Shown: positions 16,829 to 26,224, counted from the stretch's first letter. The stretch is 47,135 nt of DNA from Saprospiraceae bacterium (GCA_021739645.1 JAIPBL010000048.1:1-47135); one strand, 5' to 3'. The notes: generated by a model from the sequence alone, not told the origin. Numbers and translations are program-made.

Positions 16829-16866
16829 CTGACTGCCAACTGCCAACTGTCTAACTGCCAACTTTA
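16829..16866 (-). repeat. Heptamer element abutting the four-helix-bundle stop codon
   Basis: On the minus strand the gene ends TCT TAA and continues AGTTGGCAGTTAGACAG. Only the heptamer part is present, not the tail seen in the tandem copies. Confidence 0.8.
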
Positions 16867-17226
16867 AGAAAATTTTTCGGGGTTGTCTATCATACCGGAT
16901 AGCATCCTGCCTACTTCTTCTGAATCGGCTATCCAATTGTCATATTTTTCTTTGGTGATGTATTTACAAGTCAAGGCAAAATCGCACCAGACTTGAGTTT
17001 CTGTATTTTCGCTATCCGCATCGGTTAGTTTGCTGGAAAAATGCTTAGGGTATTTTTTCTTGCGGTATGCCTCGCCGATACAACTACATACGGACCTCGA
17101 ACTTCGCCTAATCTGGTCGGTCAATGAATATTTTTCCTCAATTGGAAAGCTTTTGCTTTCCTGAAAAATATCCATCGCCAACTTAAAAGCCTTCCGGTAA
17201 ACGACGAGGTCTCTAAATGTTCCCAT
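16864..17226 (-). CDS. Four-helix-bundle protein (23S rRNA intervening-sequence protein family)
   Basis: The 120-residue cytoplasmic protein has FRDLVVYRKAFKLAMDIF at the start, SLTDQIRRSSRSVCSCIGEAYRK in the middle and a C-terminal helix with EVGRMLSGMI. This is the small family first found inside intervening sequences of 23S rRNA genes and now known to be spread through Bacteroidota genomes as free genes. Its role is not established; RNA or nucleic-acid binding is a guess based on the basic surface. There is no rRNA gene nearby. Its stop codon is joined to a heptamer element. Confidence 0.88.
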   Translation of the reverse strand: MGTFRDLVVYRKAFKLAMDIFQESKSFPIEEKYSLTDQIRRSSRSVCSCIGEAYRKKKYPKHFSSKLTDADSENTETQVWCDFALTCKYITKEKYDNWIADSEEVGRMLSGMIDNPEKFS

Positions 17227-17318
17227 AGTATTTGCTTTTGTAAGGTTTTTATGTCTCCTTATTTGGCAATTAGCGGCAAATATTAAATACTATCCTCCCC
17301 TGACTAAACAACTGCATC

Positions 17319-17347
17319 CCGACTGCCAACTGTCGAACTGCCAACTA
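17319..17347 (-). repeat. Heptamer element overlapping the thiL stop codon
   Basis: The thiL stop TAG (17345-17347) is part of the repeat itself: TTTTTAGTTGGCAG on the minus strand, followed by TTCGACAGTTGGCAGTC. Confidence 0.8.
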
Positions 17348-18382
17348 AAAATGCTTCCACCCCTGCGCCACCAAATCATGAATCTTCCCGCCGCTCGAAT
17401 GCAGTTTCACGCCCTCGCTCGCTTCGGTGATTTCGCCCATGATGTAGATGTCTGGCATGAGGCGCACCTTGTCTAGGTCTTTTATATCCACGGTGAAAAG
17501 CAGCTCGTAGTCCTCGCCGCCGTTGAGGGCGCAGGTGAGGGGGTCAAGCTGGAATTTCAGCGCCATTGTTTTCGCATCGTTGTGGATGGGCACGCCGATT
17601 TCTTCGATAATGGCCCCCACGCCGGACTGCTTGCAGATGTGCATCAGGTCGGAAGAGATACCATCCGATACGTCCATCATGGCCGTTGGCACGAGGTTGG
17701 CGTTTTTGAAAACTTCAATCATGTCCTTGCGGGCCTCCGGTTTCAGGAAGCGCCCGACGAGGTAATCCTGCTCCTCCAGGTCGGGTTGGATGCCGGGGTT
17801 GGAAAGGTAAATTTGCTTTTCCCGTTCCAGTATTTGCAGGCCAAGGTAGGATGACCCGAGGTCGCCAGTGATGCAGATAAGGTCGCCGGGTTTTGCGCCG
17901 TTGCGATATACCAATTCTTCCTCCTTCACTTGCCCGATGGCCGTCACGCTGATGACAAAACCCTTCTGGGAACTGGTCGTGTCGCCGCCCACAAGGTCCA
18001 CGCCGTAGTGTTTGCAGGCCAAATGGATTCCTTCGTAAAACTCGTCGAGTGCCTCCACGCTGAAACGATTGGAAATGGCGATGGACACCGTCACCTGCTT
18101 CGGCTGGGCGTTCATGGCGTAGATGTCCGAGAGATTGACGACTATGGACTTGTAGCCCAAATGTTTCAGCGGGCAGTACATCAGGTCGAAATGGACGCCC
18201 TCCACCAGTAGGTCGGTGGAGACCACGGTCAGAAAGCCTTCGTTGTCAATCACAGCGGCATCGTCGCCGATGGCGTAGTGACTACTTTCGTTCTGGATTT
18301 CGAAGTTTTTGGTCAAATGCTCAATGAGTCCAAACTCGCCGAGCGAGGCAATTTCTGTGCGTCCGAGGTCTTGTTTTTCCAT
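17345..18382 (-). CDS. thiL: Thiamine-monophosphate kinase
   Basis: The 345-residue enzyme phosphorylates thiamine monophosphate to thiamine diphosphate with ATP, the last step of thiamine biosynthesis. Family blocks seen are GEFGLIEHLTK, the metal-binding AIGDDAAVI, STDLLVEGVHF, KSIVVNLSDIYAMNA, LVGGDTTSSQKG and MDVSDGISSDL. The frame runs to 18577, but the ATG at 18382 gives the family N-terminus and the rest overlaps the DUF4143 gene. A weak -7 box (TACCTTCG at 18406-18413, minus) may serve it. No TPP riboswitch is visible in the short leader. Confidence 0.94.
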   Translation of the reverse strand: MEKQDLGRTEIASLGEFGLIEHLTKNFEIQNESSHYAIGDDAAVIDNEGFLTVVSTDLLVEGVHFDLMYCPLKHLGYKSIVVNLSDIYAMNAQPKQVTVSIAISNRFSVEALDEFYEGIHLACKHYGVDLVGGDTTSSQKGFVISVTAIGQVKEEELVYRNGAKPGDLICITGDLGSSYLGLQILEREKQIYLSNPGIQPDLEEQDYLVGRFLKPEARKDMIEVFKNANLVPTAMMDVSDGISSDLMHICKQSGVGAIIEEIGVPIHNDAKTMALKFQLDPLTCALNGGEDYELLFTVDIKDLDKVRLMPDIYIMGEITEASEGVKLHSSGGKIHDLVAQGWKHF

Positions 18383-18446
18383 GGTAAAATATTGCAATGA
18401 GGGGGCGAAGGTAGGGGTTTGAGGGGAAAAGAAAGGATAAGCCAGG

Positions 18447-19607
18447 TCACAGTTGCAGCTTCGGAATGTTTTTCCAAGAAACAAGCTTTCCGTGCGCCGT
18501 CTCCCAGTCGTCATCACCACCATAAATGGCCATGCCTTTTTCAACAGGAACATCCGCCACGTTTTCCCACCATTCAATGTTCTTGAAAAAATCCGAGTTA
18601 AAGGTTCTGCCAGATTTTACCTCAATCGGCAAGAGTCGCCCGCCGAGGTCAAGCACTAGGTCAATTTCCCGACCCGTGCTGTCTCGCCAGTAGTAAATGG
18701 GCGGGCGAGAACCTTTATTGTAGTAGATTTTTGAAATTTCATTGACCACGAAATTCTCAAACAGACTTCCTTTTTGGTAGTAGTTTTCCAGCGCATCCAA
18801 ACTGTTGATTCTCAACAAGGAGCAAGCCAAGCCAGTGTCATAAAAATACAATTTTGGCGACTTCACAATCCGTTTATTGAAGTTTCGGAAATAAGGATTG
18901 AGTTGGTAAACAATGTAAGAAGTCTCCAAAATGGAGAGCCAGTTCTGCGCCGTATTTACGCTGATGCCGACTTGGTTCGCCAGCGTGGAATAGTTGACAA
19001 TCTGTCCGGCATGTCCGGCACACATTGAAAGGAAGCGGCTGAAAAGGTTGAGGTTTCCCACGTTTTTCACCTGCCGAACGTCCCGCTGCACGTAGGTTTC
19101 GATATAACTCTGATAGAATCCGATTGGGTCAAGGTCTTTGTCGTAAAGACGAGGGTAGGCTCCTTTAAAGAGGAGTTCTTCATATTCTGTTGGCGCAATT
19201 CCCGCTGAATCCAATTCGGCCAGTGAAAATGGCAACAAGTAGAAAATGGCCGTGCGACCAGCAAGTGTCTGGCTCACGTTTTCCATCATCAGCATATTGT
19301 GCGAGCCTGAAAGGACGAAAAAAGCGTTAGGGTCTTCATCCACAATGGTTTGGATATAGGATAAAACCTCTGGCGTCCGCTGTACCTCGTCCAGCACCAT
19401 TCGGTGGCCATGCCTTGCGAAGAGTTCCCTTGGGTTCTCGCTGACCTGCAACCGCACGTCGGGGGTTTCCATCGAAAAATAAGGGAGGTCAGGGAATAGG
19501 GACTTGATGAGCGTGGTTTTCCCGCCTTGCCTTGGGCCAGTGATGGTAACTACTGGATACTTGCCTTCGACGGCTTTGATGCTATCGGTGATGTTGCGAA
19601 TTATCAT
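18447..19607 (-). CDS. ATP-binding protein with DUF4143 domain
   Basis: The 386-residue product is an AAA-like ATPase with Walker A at GPRQGGKTTL (residues 24-33), Walker B in HRMVLDEVQR (about 72-81), a sensor-like VLSGSHNMLMM segment and a DUF4143 C-terminal part (about 190-386) that contains the nuclease-like block DSTGREIDLVLDLGGRLLPIEVKSGR. The E-I-D...E-V-K pattern resembles a PD-(D/E)XK core. The role is unknown; the family is often present in many copies in Bacteroidota. The start at 19607 is chosen because a perfect promoter and a 16-bp inverted repeat lie directly upstream, and the longer frame would run through them. Confidence 0.88.
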   Translation of the reverse strand: MIIRNITDSIKAVEGKYPVVTITGPRQGGKTTLIKSLFPDLPYFSMETPDVRLQVSENPRELFARHGHRMVLDEVQRTPEVLSYIQTIVDEDPNAFFVLSGSHNMLMMENVSQTLAGRTAIFYLLPFSLAELDSAGIAPTEYEELLFKGAYPRLYDKDLDPIGFYQSYIETYVQRDVRQVKNVGNLNLFSRFLSMCAGHAGQIVNYSTLANQVGISVNTAQNWLSILETSYIVYQLNPYFRNFNKRIVKSPKLYFYDTGLACSLLRINSLDALENYYQKGSLFENFVVNEISKIYYNKGSRPPIYYWRDSTGREIDLVLDLGGRLLPIEVKSGRTFNSDFFKNIEWWENVADVPVEKGMAIYGGDDDWETAHGKLVSWKNIPKLQL

Positions 19608-19610
19608 CAG

Positions 19611-19649
19611 AAAAGTAAATTTGCAATAATTTTTTGCAAATTTACTTTT
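19611..19649. promoter_or_regulatory. Perfect 16-bp inverted repeat, likely operator
   Basis: AAAAGTAAATTTGCAA (19611-19626) and its exact complement (19634-19649) are separated by 7 bp. The right arm contains the -7 box of the DUF4143 gene, and the left arm ends 3 bp before its start codon. A dimeric repressor, perhaps acting on its own gene, would fit. A structured leader RNA is the alternative. Confidence 0.75.
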
Positions 19650-19667
19650 AAAAACAAGAAATACAAA
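19637..19667 (-). promoter_or_regulatory. Promoter of the DUF4143 ATPase gene
   Basis: On the minus strand TTTG (19664-19667), exactly 19 bp, then TAAATTTG (19637-19644), a complete match to the Bacteroidota vegetative promoter. The transcript would start near 19630, giving a leader of only about 20-25 nt. Confidence 0.85.
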
Positions 19668-19711
19668 AGAAATCACATTTTTGGACTGGATGCCGAACGG
19701 CGCTTTTTCTC

Positions 19712-19719
19712 TACCTTTG
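19712..19719 (+). promoter_or_regulatory. Possible -7 box for icmF
   Basis: TACCTTTG matches TAnnTTTG, 110 bp before the icmF start. It is followed by the small palindrome GGCTTTAAAAGCC. No -33 TTTG at the right distance. Confidence 0.45.
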
Positions 19720-19828
19720 CACGGCTTTAAAAGCCTTGTCTTCCAAATTTGTTTTAGGCAAAAGCATCCTAATAAGACCATTTCAACATGAATTCCAACT
19801 GCACAGCAGGTTAACCAAATTAATCGTC

Positions 19829-22800
19829 ATGGAAAACGTACAGCCCTACCACCCCCACCATAAAATCCGCCTCGTCACCGCCGCCAGCCTCTTCGACGGG
19901 CACGACGCCGCCATCAACATCATGCGCCGCATCATGCAGGCCAGTGGGGCGGAGGTCATTCACCTCGGGCACAACCGCTCGGTGCACGAAATCGTGAACA
20001 CCGCCATCCAAGAGGACGTGCAGGGCATCGCCATCACCAGCTATCAAGGCGGCCACAACGAGTTTTTTAAGTACATGCACGACCTGCTGAAAGAGCGGGG
20101 TGCTGGGCATATCAAGATTTTTGGCGGCGGCGGCGGCACCATTTTGCCTTCGGAAATCGAGGAGTTGCACCAGTACGGTATCAGCCGCATCTACTCCCCC
20201 GACGATGGGCGGCACATGGGCCTCCAGGGCATGATCAACGACCTGCTCAAACAGTGCGATTTCCCCATCGGCGTGAACCTGAATGGCGAGGTGCGGCGGG
20301 TCACAGACCTGACAGGTTTAAAAAACCTGTCAGGTCTTGCCGTGCCCATCGCCCGCATGATTTCGGCGGCGGAGAACGATACCGAGCATTTTGAAAAAGC
20401 CATTCGCCCGCAGTTGCAGGCGGTTTTTGATAAAAACCCGGCGCTGAAAAACACGCCCGTCCTCGGCATCACCGGCACGGGCGGGGCGGGCAAGTCGAGC
20501 CTGGTGGACGAGATTTTGCGGCGCTTTTTGCTGGATTTTGACAGCAAAACCATCGCCATCATCTCCGTTGACCCCTCCAAGCGCAAGTCGGGCGGGGCGC
20601 TGCTCGGCGACCGCATCCGCATGAATGCCGTGAACAACGAGCGGGTGTTCATGCGCTCCCTCGCCACCCGTCAGAGCAATCTGGCACTGTCCAAACACGT
20701 GCAGTCTGCCGTCGAGATTATGAAGGCGGCGGGCTTCGACCTCGTGGTGCTGGAGACCAGTGGCATCGGGCAATCTGACACCGAAATCATTGACCACAGC
20801 AACGTGTCGCTCTACGTGATGACGCCTGAATTCGGGGCCGCTTCGCAATTGGAGAAGATTGACATGATTGATTTCGCCGACCTCATCGCCATCAACAAAT
20901 TCGACAAACGGGGCGCACAAGATGCCCTGCGGGATGTGCGCAAACAGTACCAGCGGGCGCACCAACTCTGGACGAAGGACGTGGATGAAATGCCCGTCGT
21001 CGGCACGATCGCTTCGCAATTCAATGACCCCGGCACGAATGTTCTGTACGCCAAAATGATGAAGCTTTTGGTGGAAAAAACAGGCACCGACCTGAAGTCC
21101 GATTTCCACGCCGCCGAGGAAATGAGCGAGAAAATCTTCATCATCCCGCCGCATCGGACGAGGTATTTGTCGGAGATTTCGGAGAACAACCGGAACTATG
21201 ACAAGTGGGCAAGGGCTCAAGCTAAAATAGCCGGTGCGATGTATGCTTTGGATGAGGCAAGAAAATTACTTGCCATGGATGGCAACACTTACACAATTAC
21301 AGAAGGTGTAAGTGAAATCATGAAACGGTATGATGAGTTGAAGCGTATGCTTGACCCCAAAGTTCAAGACATTGTTGATGGTTGGAGGGAAAAATCCTTG
21401 AAATATAGGTTGGCAGAATTCGTGTACGAGGTACGGGGCAAGAAAATTACCGTCGCTAATTACACAAAGTCGCTGTCGGGCACAATGATTCCGAAAGTTA
21501 TTCTACCCAAATTCAATGACTGGGGCGAAATCGTTCGATGGTCTTTACAGGAGAACGTGCCGGGTGAGTTCCCTTACACGGCGGGTGTGTTCCCGTTCAA
21601 GCGCAAAGGCGAAGACCCCACCCGCATGTTCGCAGGGGAGGGCGCACCGGAGCGCACCAACCGCCGCTTCCACTACTTGAGCAAGGGCATGCCCGCCAAC
21701 CGACTTTCAACGGCCTTCGATTCGGTAACCTTGTACGGCGAAGACCCGCACCCCCGCCCAGATATTTATGGCAAAATCGGCAATTCCGGTGTCAGCATCT
21801 GCTGCCTCGACGATGCCAAAAAACTCTACTCCGGCTTCGACCTTTGCGACCCGAAAACTTCGGTGAGCATGACCATCAACGGCCCGGCTGCTACTATATG
21901 TGCCTTTTTTATGAACGCCGCCATTGACCAGCAATGCGAACTATATATTCGGGAACATAAACTCGAACATAAGGTGGAAGAAAAGCTGGTAGAATTATAT
22001 GATAATAAAGGGGTAAAACGTCCGAATTATATTGGCGATATTCCCGAAGGAAATAATAAACTCGGTTTATTATTATTGGGTATAACAGGCGATATGATAT
22101 TGCCCGCCGATGTTTATAAACCATTGAAAGAAAAAGCCTTAAATTCAGTGCGTGGTACAGTGCAAGCTGATATTTTAAAAGAAGATCAGGCGCAAAATAC
22201 TTGCATATTTTCCACGGAATTTTCCCTAAAAATAATGGGCGATGTGCAGCAGTATTTTAGCGATAATAAAGTGCGAAATTTTTATTCGGTGAGCATATCC
22301 GGTTACCATATAGCGGAGGCTGGTGCGAACCCGATTACGCAATTGGCATTCACATTATCCAATGGTTTTACCTTCGTGGAATATTACCTGAGCCGGGGCA
22401 TGAGCATTGACGATTTTGCGCCGAATCTCAGCTTCTTTTTCAGCAATGGCGTTGACCCAGAATATGCCGTCATCGGTCGGGTCGCACGCCGCATTTGGGC
22501 GAAGGCCATGAAGGAAAAATATGGTGCAAACGAGCGCAGCCAAATGCTAAAATACCATATCCAAACCAGCGGCCGCTCGCTCCATGCACAGGAGATTGAC
22601 TTCAACGACATCCGCACCACGCTCCAGGCGCTCTACGCCATCTACGACAACTGCAACTCGTTGCACACCAATGCCTACGACGAGGCCATCACGACACCGA
22701 CCGAGGAAAGCGTTCGCCGGGCAGTGGCTATCCAATTGATTATCAACCATGAACTGGGGTTAGCGAAGAACGAAAACCCGCTCCAAGGCGCTTTCATCAT

Positions 22801-23251
22801 TGAAGAACTGACCGAACTGGTGGAAGCCGCCGTGCTCACCGAATTCGACCGCATCACAGAGCGGGGCGGCGTACTGGGAGCGATGGAAACGATGTACCAG
22901 CGTGGAAAAATCCAAGAGGAAAGCCTCTACTACGAGCACCAGAAGCACAGCGGCGAGTTCCCCATCATCGGGGTGAATACGTTCTTGTCCAGTACCGGCT
23001 CGCCGACCATCCTGCCCCGTGAGGTCATCCGCTCGACGGAGGAGGAGAAGCTGGCGCAAATCGCCATGGTGGAGAATTTGAAAAAAGCCAATGCTGACAA
23101 GGGGGCAGCGGCTTTGAAAACGCTGCAATTGGCAGCGCTGCATAACGAAAATATCTTTGCGGCGCTGATGGAGGCGGTGAAAAACTGCTCGCTGGGCGAA
23201 ATTACAAATGCACTTTATATGGTGGGGGGACAGTATCGGAGAAATATGTGA
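19829..23251 (+). CDS. icmF: Fused acyl-CoA mutase (isobutyryl-CoA mutase type, IcmF)
   Basis: The 1140-residue protein interconverts branched and straight acyl-CoAs (isobutyryl/butyryl type) with adenosylcobalamin. It has a B12-binding domain (about 1-140, with the cobalt-ligating His25 in [10 protein letters not shown]), a MeaI-like GTPase chaperone domain (Walker [13 protein letters not shown] at 213-224) and the mutase barrel (about 560-1130, with [21 protein letters not shown]). The order matches IcmF rather than two-subunit mutases. The ATG at 19829 gives the family start. Residues 160-170 ([11 protein letters not shown]) come from a palindrome at 20305-20337. Stretches at about 21210-21480 and 21935-22390 are far richer in A+T than the rest, although the protein stays conserved. 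Confidence 0.94.
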   Translation: MENVQPYHPHHKIRLVTAASLFDGHDAAINIMRRIMQASGAEVIHLGHNRSVHEIVNTAIQEDVQGIAITSYQGGHNEFFKYMHDLLKERGAGHIKIFGGGGGTILPSEIEELHQYGISRIYSPDDGRHMGLQGMINDLLKQCDFPIGVNLNGEVRRVTDLTGLKNLSGLAVPIARMISAAENDTEHFEKAIRPQLQAVFDKNPALKNTPVLGITGTGGAGKSSLVDEILRRFLLDFDSKTIAIISVDPSKRKSGGALLGDRIRMNAVNNERVFMRSLATRQSNLALSKHVQSAVEIMKAAGFDLVVLETSGIGQSDTEIIDHSNVSLYVMTPEFGAASQLEKIDMIDFADLIAINKFDKRGAQDALRDVRKQYQRAHQLWTKDVDEMPVVGTIASQFNDPGTNVLYAKMMKLLVEKTGTDLKSDFHAAEEMSEKIFIIPPHRTRYLSEISENNRNYDKWARAQAKIAGAMYALDEARKLLAMDGNTYTITEGVSEIMKRYDELKRMLDPKVQDIVDGWREKSLKYRLAEFVYEVRGKKITVANYTKSLSGTMIPKVILPKFNDWGEIVRWSLQENVPGEFPYTAGVFPFKRKGEDPTRMFAGEGAPERTNRRFHYLSKGMPANRLSTAFDSVTLYGEDPHPRPDIYGKIGNSGVSICCLDDAKKLYSGFDLCDPKTSVSMTINGPAATICAFFMNAAIDQQCELYIREHKLEHKVEEKLVELYDNKGVKRPNYIGDIPEGNNKLGLLLLGITGDMILPADVYKPLKEKALNSVRGTVQADILKEDQAQNTCIFSTEFSLKIMGDVQQYFSDNKVRNFYSVSISGYHIAEAGANPITQLAFTLSNGFTFVEYYLSRGMSIDDFAPNLSFFFSNGVDPEYAVIGRVARRIWAKAMKEKYGANERSQMLKYHIQTSGRSLHAQEIDFNDIRTTLQALYAIYDNCNSLHTNAYDEAITTPTEESVRRAVAIQLIINHELGLAKNENPLQGAFIIEELTELVEAAVLTEFDRITERGGVLGAMETMYQRGKIQEESLYYEHQKHSGEFPIIGVNTFLSSTGSPTILPREVIRSTEEEKLAQIAMVENLKKANADKGAAALKTLQLAALHNENIFAALMEAVKNCSLGEITNALYMVGGQYRRNM
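20305..20337. repeat. 33-bp palindrome inserted in frame in icmF
   Basis: Perfect 15-bp arms (AGACCTGACAGGTTT and its complement) flank AAA. The length of 33 bp equals 11 codons, and it lies in the linker between the B12 and GTPase domains. The reading frame is kept. Confidence 0.9.
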
Positions 23252-23267
23252 TGCCCATTTTCACCAC

Positions 23268-23309
23268 AAAAAAATCGGGTCGCCCACACAAGGACAACCC
23301 GATTTTTTT
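23268..23309. terminator. Bidirectional terminator between icmF and the DUF3078 gene
   Basis: AAAAAAATCGGGT (23268-23280) pairs perfectly with ACCCGATTTTTTT (23297-23309). It gives a GC stem with T-runs on both strands, between two convergent genes. Confidence 0.95.
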
Positions 23310-23326
23310 ATATCAAATAGTCAATA

Positions 23327-24283
23327 TCACTTCCCCCCAATCGCATACGACAACCCAATCAGGTAGTACATCTGCAACGGGTTATCGCTGCGGTTTGCAT
23401 CGGCAGCGAGTGCTTCCTGCTTGTTTTTGCGCAAGCCAATGTCGAAACCGATACCAATGCCCTTGACGGCGGTGGTAATACCGTTTATGAAAGTCCAGTT
23501 GTGGAGGTTACTGCCCTCATAGCTGAAGAAGCCGGAGAAGTTGGACTTCCATGCGAGGCCGGGCGTGATTTGTTGCTTGTAGTCGGCGACTACCTTGCAC
23601 CCAAGGGAGGATTCATAGTTAAAGTCACTGTCGGAAAACACAAAGTTGTAGTTCAACGGGTGGAAGACCACGACCATATCGGTGATGGGCGTCCAGGTGG
23701 CACCAGCACCGATGTCAAGGTAGCCGGGGTTGTTAAACTTGCCATCGAGTATGGAGGTACGGTACTCACCTAGGGTCGAAATCGCCCATTTTTCAGAGAG
23801 CTTATAGCCAAACAGGGAAGAGACATTGAAGGCATCGGCAGCTACCTGGAAGTCGGGGTTGTCATCTCCCACGTCTTCGTTGTCGAACTTGAGCCAAGCC
23901 AGGGCCAGGTTCGCATTGTTCCGCCAGAAGTAGTTGCGCTGCTGCAAGTTGGCGAAAGAATTTGCCGAGAAGCCGATGTTGACGGCGGTGGTATTGGGTG
24001 TGGATTTCGGGAACCAGTTGTTGAACCCGGAGATGCTGAGACCGAGGTTTCCGAGTGCACCCACATCCCAACGGGGGTATGGCGTCACCTTGTCGGTCAG
24101 GTCGGCTACATCGGCTTTGAGGGCGTCAACTTGACCAGTGAGTTCAGCCAATTGGGCCGCCAGCGGAGCGAGCTGCGCTTCTTTTTCGGCCTTGGCAGCC
24201 TTGAGTTCTTCAATGGTTTGGGCATTGGTGACCATGCAAAATGAGAGTAAGGCAAAGGAGAGTAATAAGATTCTTTTAGTCAT
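23327..24283 (-). CDS. DUF3078-family outer-membrane protein
   Basis: The 318-residue product has a signal peptide (KRILLLSFALLSFCMVTNAQ, cleaved after about residue 21). A short Ala/Leu/Lys-rich coiled coil follows (about 24-66, TIEELKAAKAEKEAQLAPL). From about residue 70 onward the DUF3078 beta-barrel region begins with PYPRWDVGALGNLGLSISGFNNW. It is probably an outer-membrane barrel with a periplasmic coiled-coil N-terminus; the substrate or role is unknown. The end of the gene is set by a strong bidirectional terminator. Confidence 0.85.
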   Translation of the reverse strand: MTKRILLLSFALLSFCMVTNAQTIEELKAAKAEKEAQLAPLAAQLAELTGQVDALKADVADLTDKVTPYPRWDVGALGNLGLSISGFNNWFPKSTPNTTAVNIGFSANSFANLQQRNYFWRNNANLALAWLKFDNEDVGDDNPDFQVAADAFNVSSLFGYKLSEKWAISTLGEYRTSILDGKFNNPGYLDIGAGATWTPITDMVVVFHPLNYNFVFSDSDFNYESSLGCKVVADYKQQITPGLAWKSNFSGFFSYEGSNLHNWTFINGITTAVKGIGIGFDIGLRKNKQEALAADANRSDNPLQMYYLIGLSYAIGGK

Positions 24284-24332
24284 AATTTAGAAGTGGTTTG
24301 TGATTAATTAAGAAACGTGAAGCCCAACTATT

Positions 24333-25154
24333 TTAGTTGATGTGCTTATCGCTCGAAAATATTTCCACCTTATCAGACGTGAGTTTTCTTAAAGGTATCA
24401 CAATTATTTTTCCTTCCCCCTGCAGGGTGAGGGAGGTGCTGTCCATGGCAATGACTTTGCCCTTCGAGCCATCTATCTGGATATAGTCGCCTACTTTCAC
24501 TTTGTTTTTGCTGTAAAACGAGGCCAAAAAATTGGCCATTGTATCCTTGGAAGCGAAGCCGTAACCAATGGCAAAAGCGCCCACGACCCCACCAAGAATC
24601 ACCGTCAAGTTTGAGGTAATAAGGGAGGTTTCGATGCTGGCCTGTGCCATGGCGCTGATGGTCAGCGTCAGAAAAATCAAGTAGAATACAAAGTTGGCGA
24701 TGATTTTTCCGGAAGAAATACCAAGGGCATTGGTCGTTGCCAGCACGATGTTTTTGACAAATTCGGCGAGATAGATGCCCATCACGAAAAGTGCAAGTGC
24801 CGAGAGCAGTTTGGGCAGGTAGGAAATCAAGTCCCTCACCATCTCGGAGACGATGGGCACGCCCAGTACATCGGTGGCCATCATCAGGAAAACCAGCATC
24901 AATACATAGTAGGCTAGTTTTGAGAAGAAAACACTCAACTTGATTTTCAGACCGGCTTTCTGCGCAAATTCGGTTTCGTTTATTTTTTCGCCAAACCGGT
25001 CAATGTTTATCCCGGCAAACAGTTTTTCCAGGGCTTTTGACACAACTTTGGCGATGCCCCAACCAATGGCTATCACGATGGCTGCCTTGGCGATGTTCAC
25101 TGCGGCGGAGGCAAATTGAAAAAGCACTTGTTTGACTACTTCGACTATTTCCAT
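24333..25154 (-). CDS. Mechanosensitive-channel-like membrane protein
   Basis: The 273-residue product has four or five membrane helices. The first half (AAVNIAKAAIVIAIGWGIAKVV and following) resembles the conserved TM-helix repeats of small MscS-type proteins. The second half has GYGFASKDTMANFLASFYSKNKVKVGDYIQIDG, the pore-helix/beta-domain junction of MscS channels. It probably relieves osmotic stress at the inner membrane. It lies 81 bp downstream of the small 102-residue gene and an ECF sigma gene on the same strand, so the three may form one operon. Confidence 0.85.
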   Translation of the reverse strand: MEIVEVVKQVLFQFASAAVNIAKAAIVIAIGWGIAKVVSKALEKLFAGINIDRFGEKINETEFAQKAGLKIKLSVFFSKLAYYVLMLVFLMMATDVLGVPIVSEMVRDLISYLPKLLSALALFVMGIYLAEFVKNIVLATTNALGISSGKIIANFVFYLIFLTLTISAMAQASIETSLITSNLTVILGGVVGAFAIGYGFASKDTMANFLASFYSKNKVKVGDYIQIDGSKGKVIAMDSTSLTLQGEGKIIVIPLRKLTSDKVEIFSSDKHIN

Positions 25155-25235
25155 GATGGTGATTTGTTTTTGTTGTTTTGTAACAGCTTGAAATCAGATA
25201 AATCGTGTGGTGCGGGGTAAGATTAGAGGAGGTTT

Positions 25236-25544
25236 TTAATTAGTGGGGTCATTATCTTCGTCGTGGGGCAAAGTGCCAGCCATACCGGGTGTTGGGCTTT
25301 CTGCGTCGGGGTTGGCAGCGCCTTCAGGAAGCTCGTTTTTTACAGCTTCGTCAATTTCCTTTACCGTGCCACCCAAGGTCAGGATGAACATTTCGAAGAC
25401 CTTCGGAATGTACAACTCCATTGCCTGTCCCATCATGGTCAATATCTGCAAGCTACCGAAGACGTGCTCTTCGATTTCGGGTGGCGGCGGAAACATCAGC
25501 GCATCCTCCTCCATGATTTGCTTGAAACTGTTTATGGTGCTCAT
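25236..25544 (-). CDS. Conserved small protein of unknown function
   Basis: The 102-residue protein is not assigned to a named family. It has FPPPPEIEEHVFGSLQ at residues 18-33, a predicted helix with MGQAMELYIPKVFEMFILTLGG (about 38-59) and an acidic, Pro-rich tail ending HDEDNDPTN. No signal peptide. It begins 18 bp after the ECF sigma stop codon, and the MscS-like gene follows. Conserved placement suggests a partner or regulator of one of these, but no anti-sigma motif is seen. Confidence 0.8.
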   Translation of the reverse strand: MSTINSFKQIMEEDALMFPPPPEIEEHVFGSLQILTMMGQAMELYIPKVFEMFILTLGGTVKEIDEAVKNELPEGAANPDAESPTPGMAGTLPHDEDNDPTN

Positions 25545-25562
25545 GACTCAAAGCTTTAATTC

Positions 25563-26135
25563 TCACTCATCAGGAAATAGTTCGTTATGTACCATTTGGG
25601 CTTTGTGTTTTGCTCGTTTTATTTTCATTTTTATGGCGCTCTCTGTTTTGTCCAGCATGTTTGCAATCTCCTTGATTTGCAGGTCGTCTTGGTATTTCAT
25701 CAATAAAATTGCCTTATCACCAACGGGTATTTGTTCCAGTACCACACGAAGGCGATCGGAACGCATGGTCAGAAGGGCCTCGTCATGAACTTCGTCAATG
25801 GTGTCTGGCAGGCGTTCCATGTCATCGGAGAAGATGTCGCCTGTTTTTTTCTTCTTCCGTATTATGTCAATACAATAATTATAGGTGATGGAATACACCC
25901 AAGTCGAGAACTTGGCCTGCTCTGCGAACTGACCAAGGTTCAGGAAAATCTTCATGAAAATGTCTTGTGCTGCATCTCTTGCCAGATGTTCTTCCTTTAG
26001 CAGTGATATACATTTACCATACACCTTACCAGAGTACCTCCTGTAAAGTTCTGAGAAATGCCTTGCGTCCTTGGTGGCGAGGTATCTCCTAATCAAGTTA
26101 ATGTCCTGTTCCTTGGAAATTTCTTCTGTTTCCAT
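25563..26135 (-). CDS. ECF-type RNA polymerase sigma factor
   Basis: The 190-residue protein has region 2 in HLARDAAQDIFMKIFLNLGQFAEQAKFSTWVYSITYNYCIDIIRKKKK and region 4 in LLMKYQDDLQIKEIANMLDKTESAIKMKIKRAK. This is an ECF sigma factor with no anti-sigma gene next to it. It leads a putative three-gene operon with a small unknown protein and a MscS-like channel, so envelope or osmotic stress control is possible. A near-palindrome at 26225-26240 and a weak -7-like TATTTTCG at 26251-26258 lie upstream. Confidence 0.92.
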   Translation of the reverse strand: METEEISKEQDINLIRRYLATKDARHFSELYRRYSGKVYGKCISLLKEEHLARDAAQDIFMKIFLNLGQFAEQAKFSTWVYSITYNYCIDIIRKKKKTGDIFSDDMERLPDTIDEVHDEALLTMRSDRLRVVLEQIPVGDKAILLMKYQDDLQIKEIANMLDKTESAIKMKIKRAKHKAQMVHNELFPDE

Positions 26136-26224
26136 TCAAACTGGAAAGTGCAATTACCCTAAGGCAGAAATCAAAATAGAATTGCCGATTCGCTGCCTAA
26201 CAGATTGATTTTCAATTGATTGCC

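Noticed and set aside
20330-21220. A 296-residue minus-strand open frame
   Set aside because: It is antisense to the GTPase domain of icmF.
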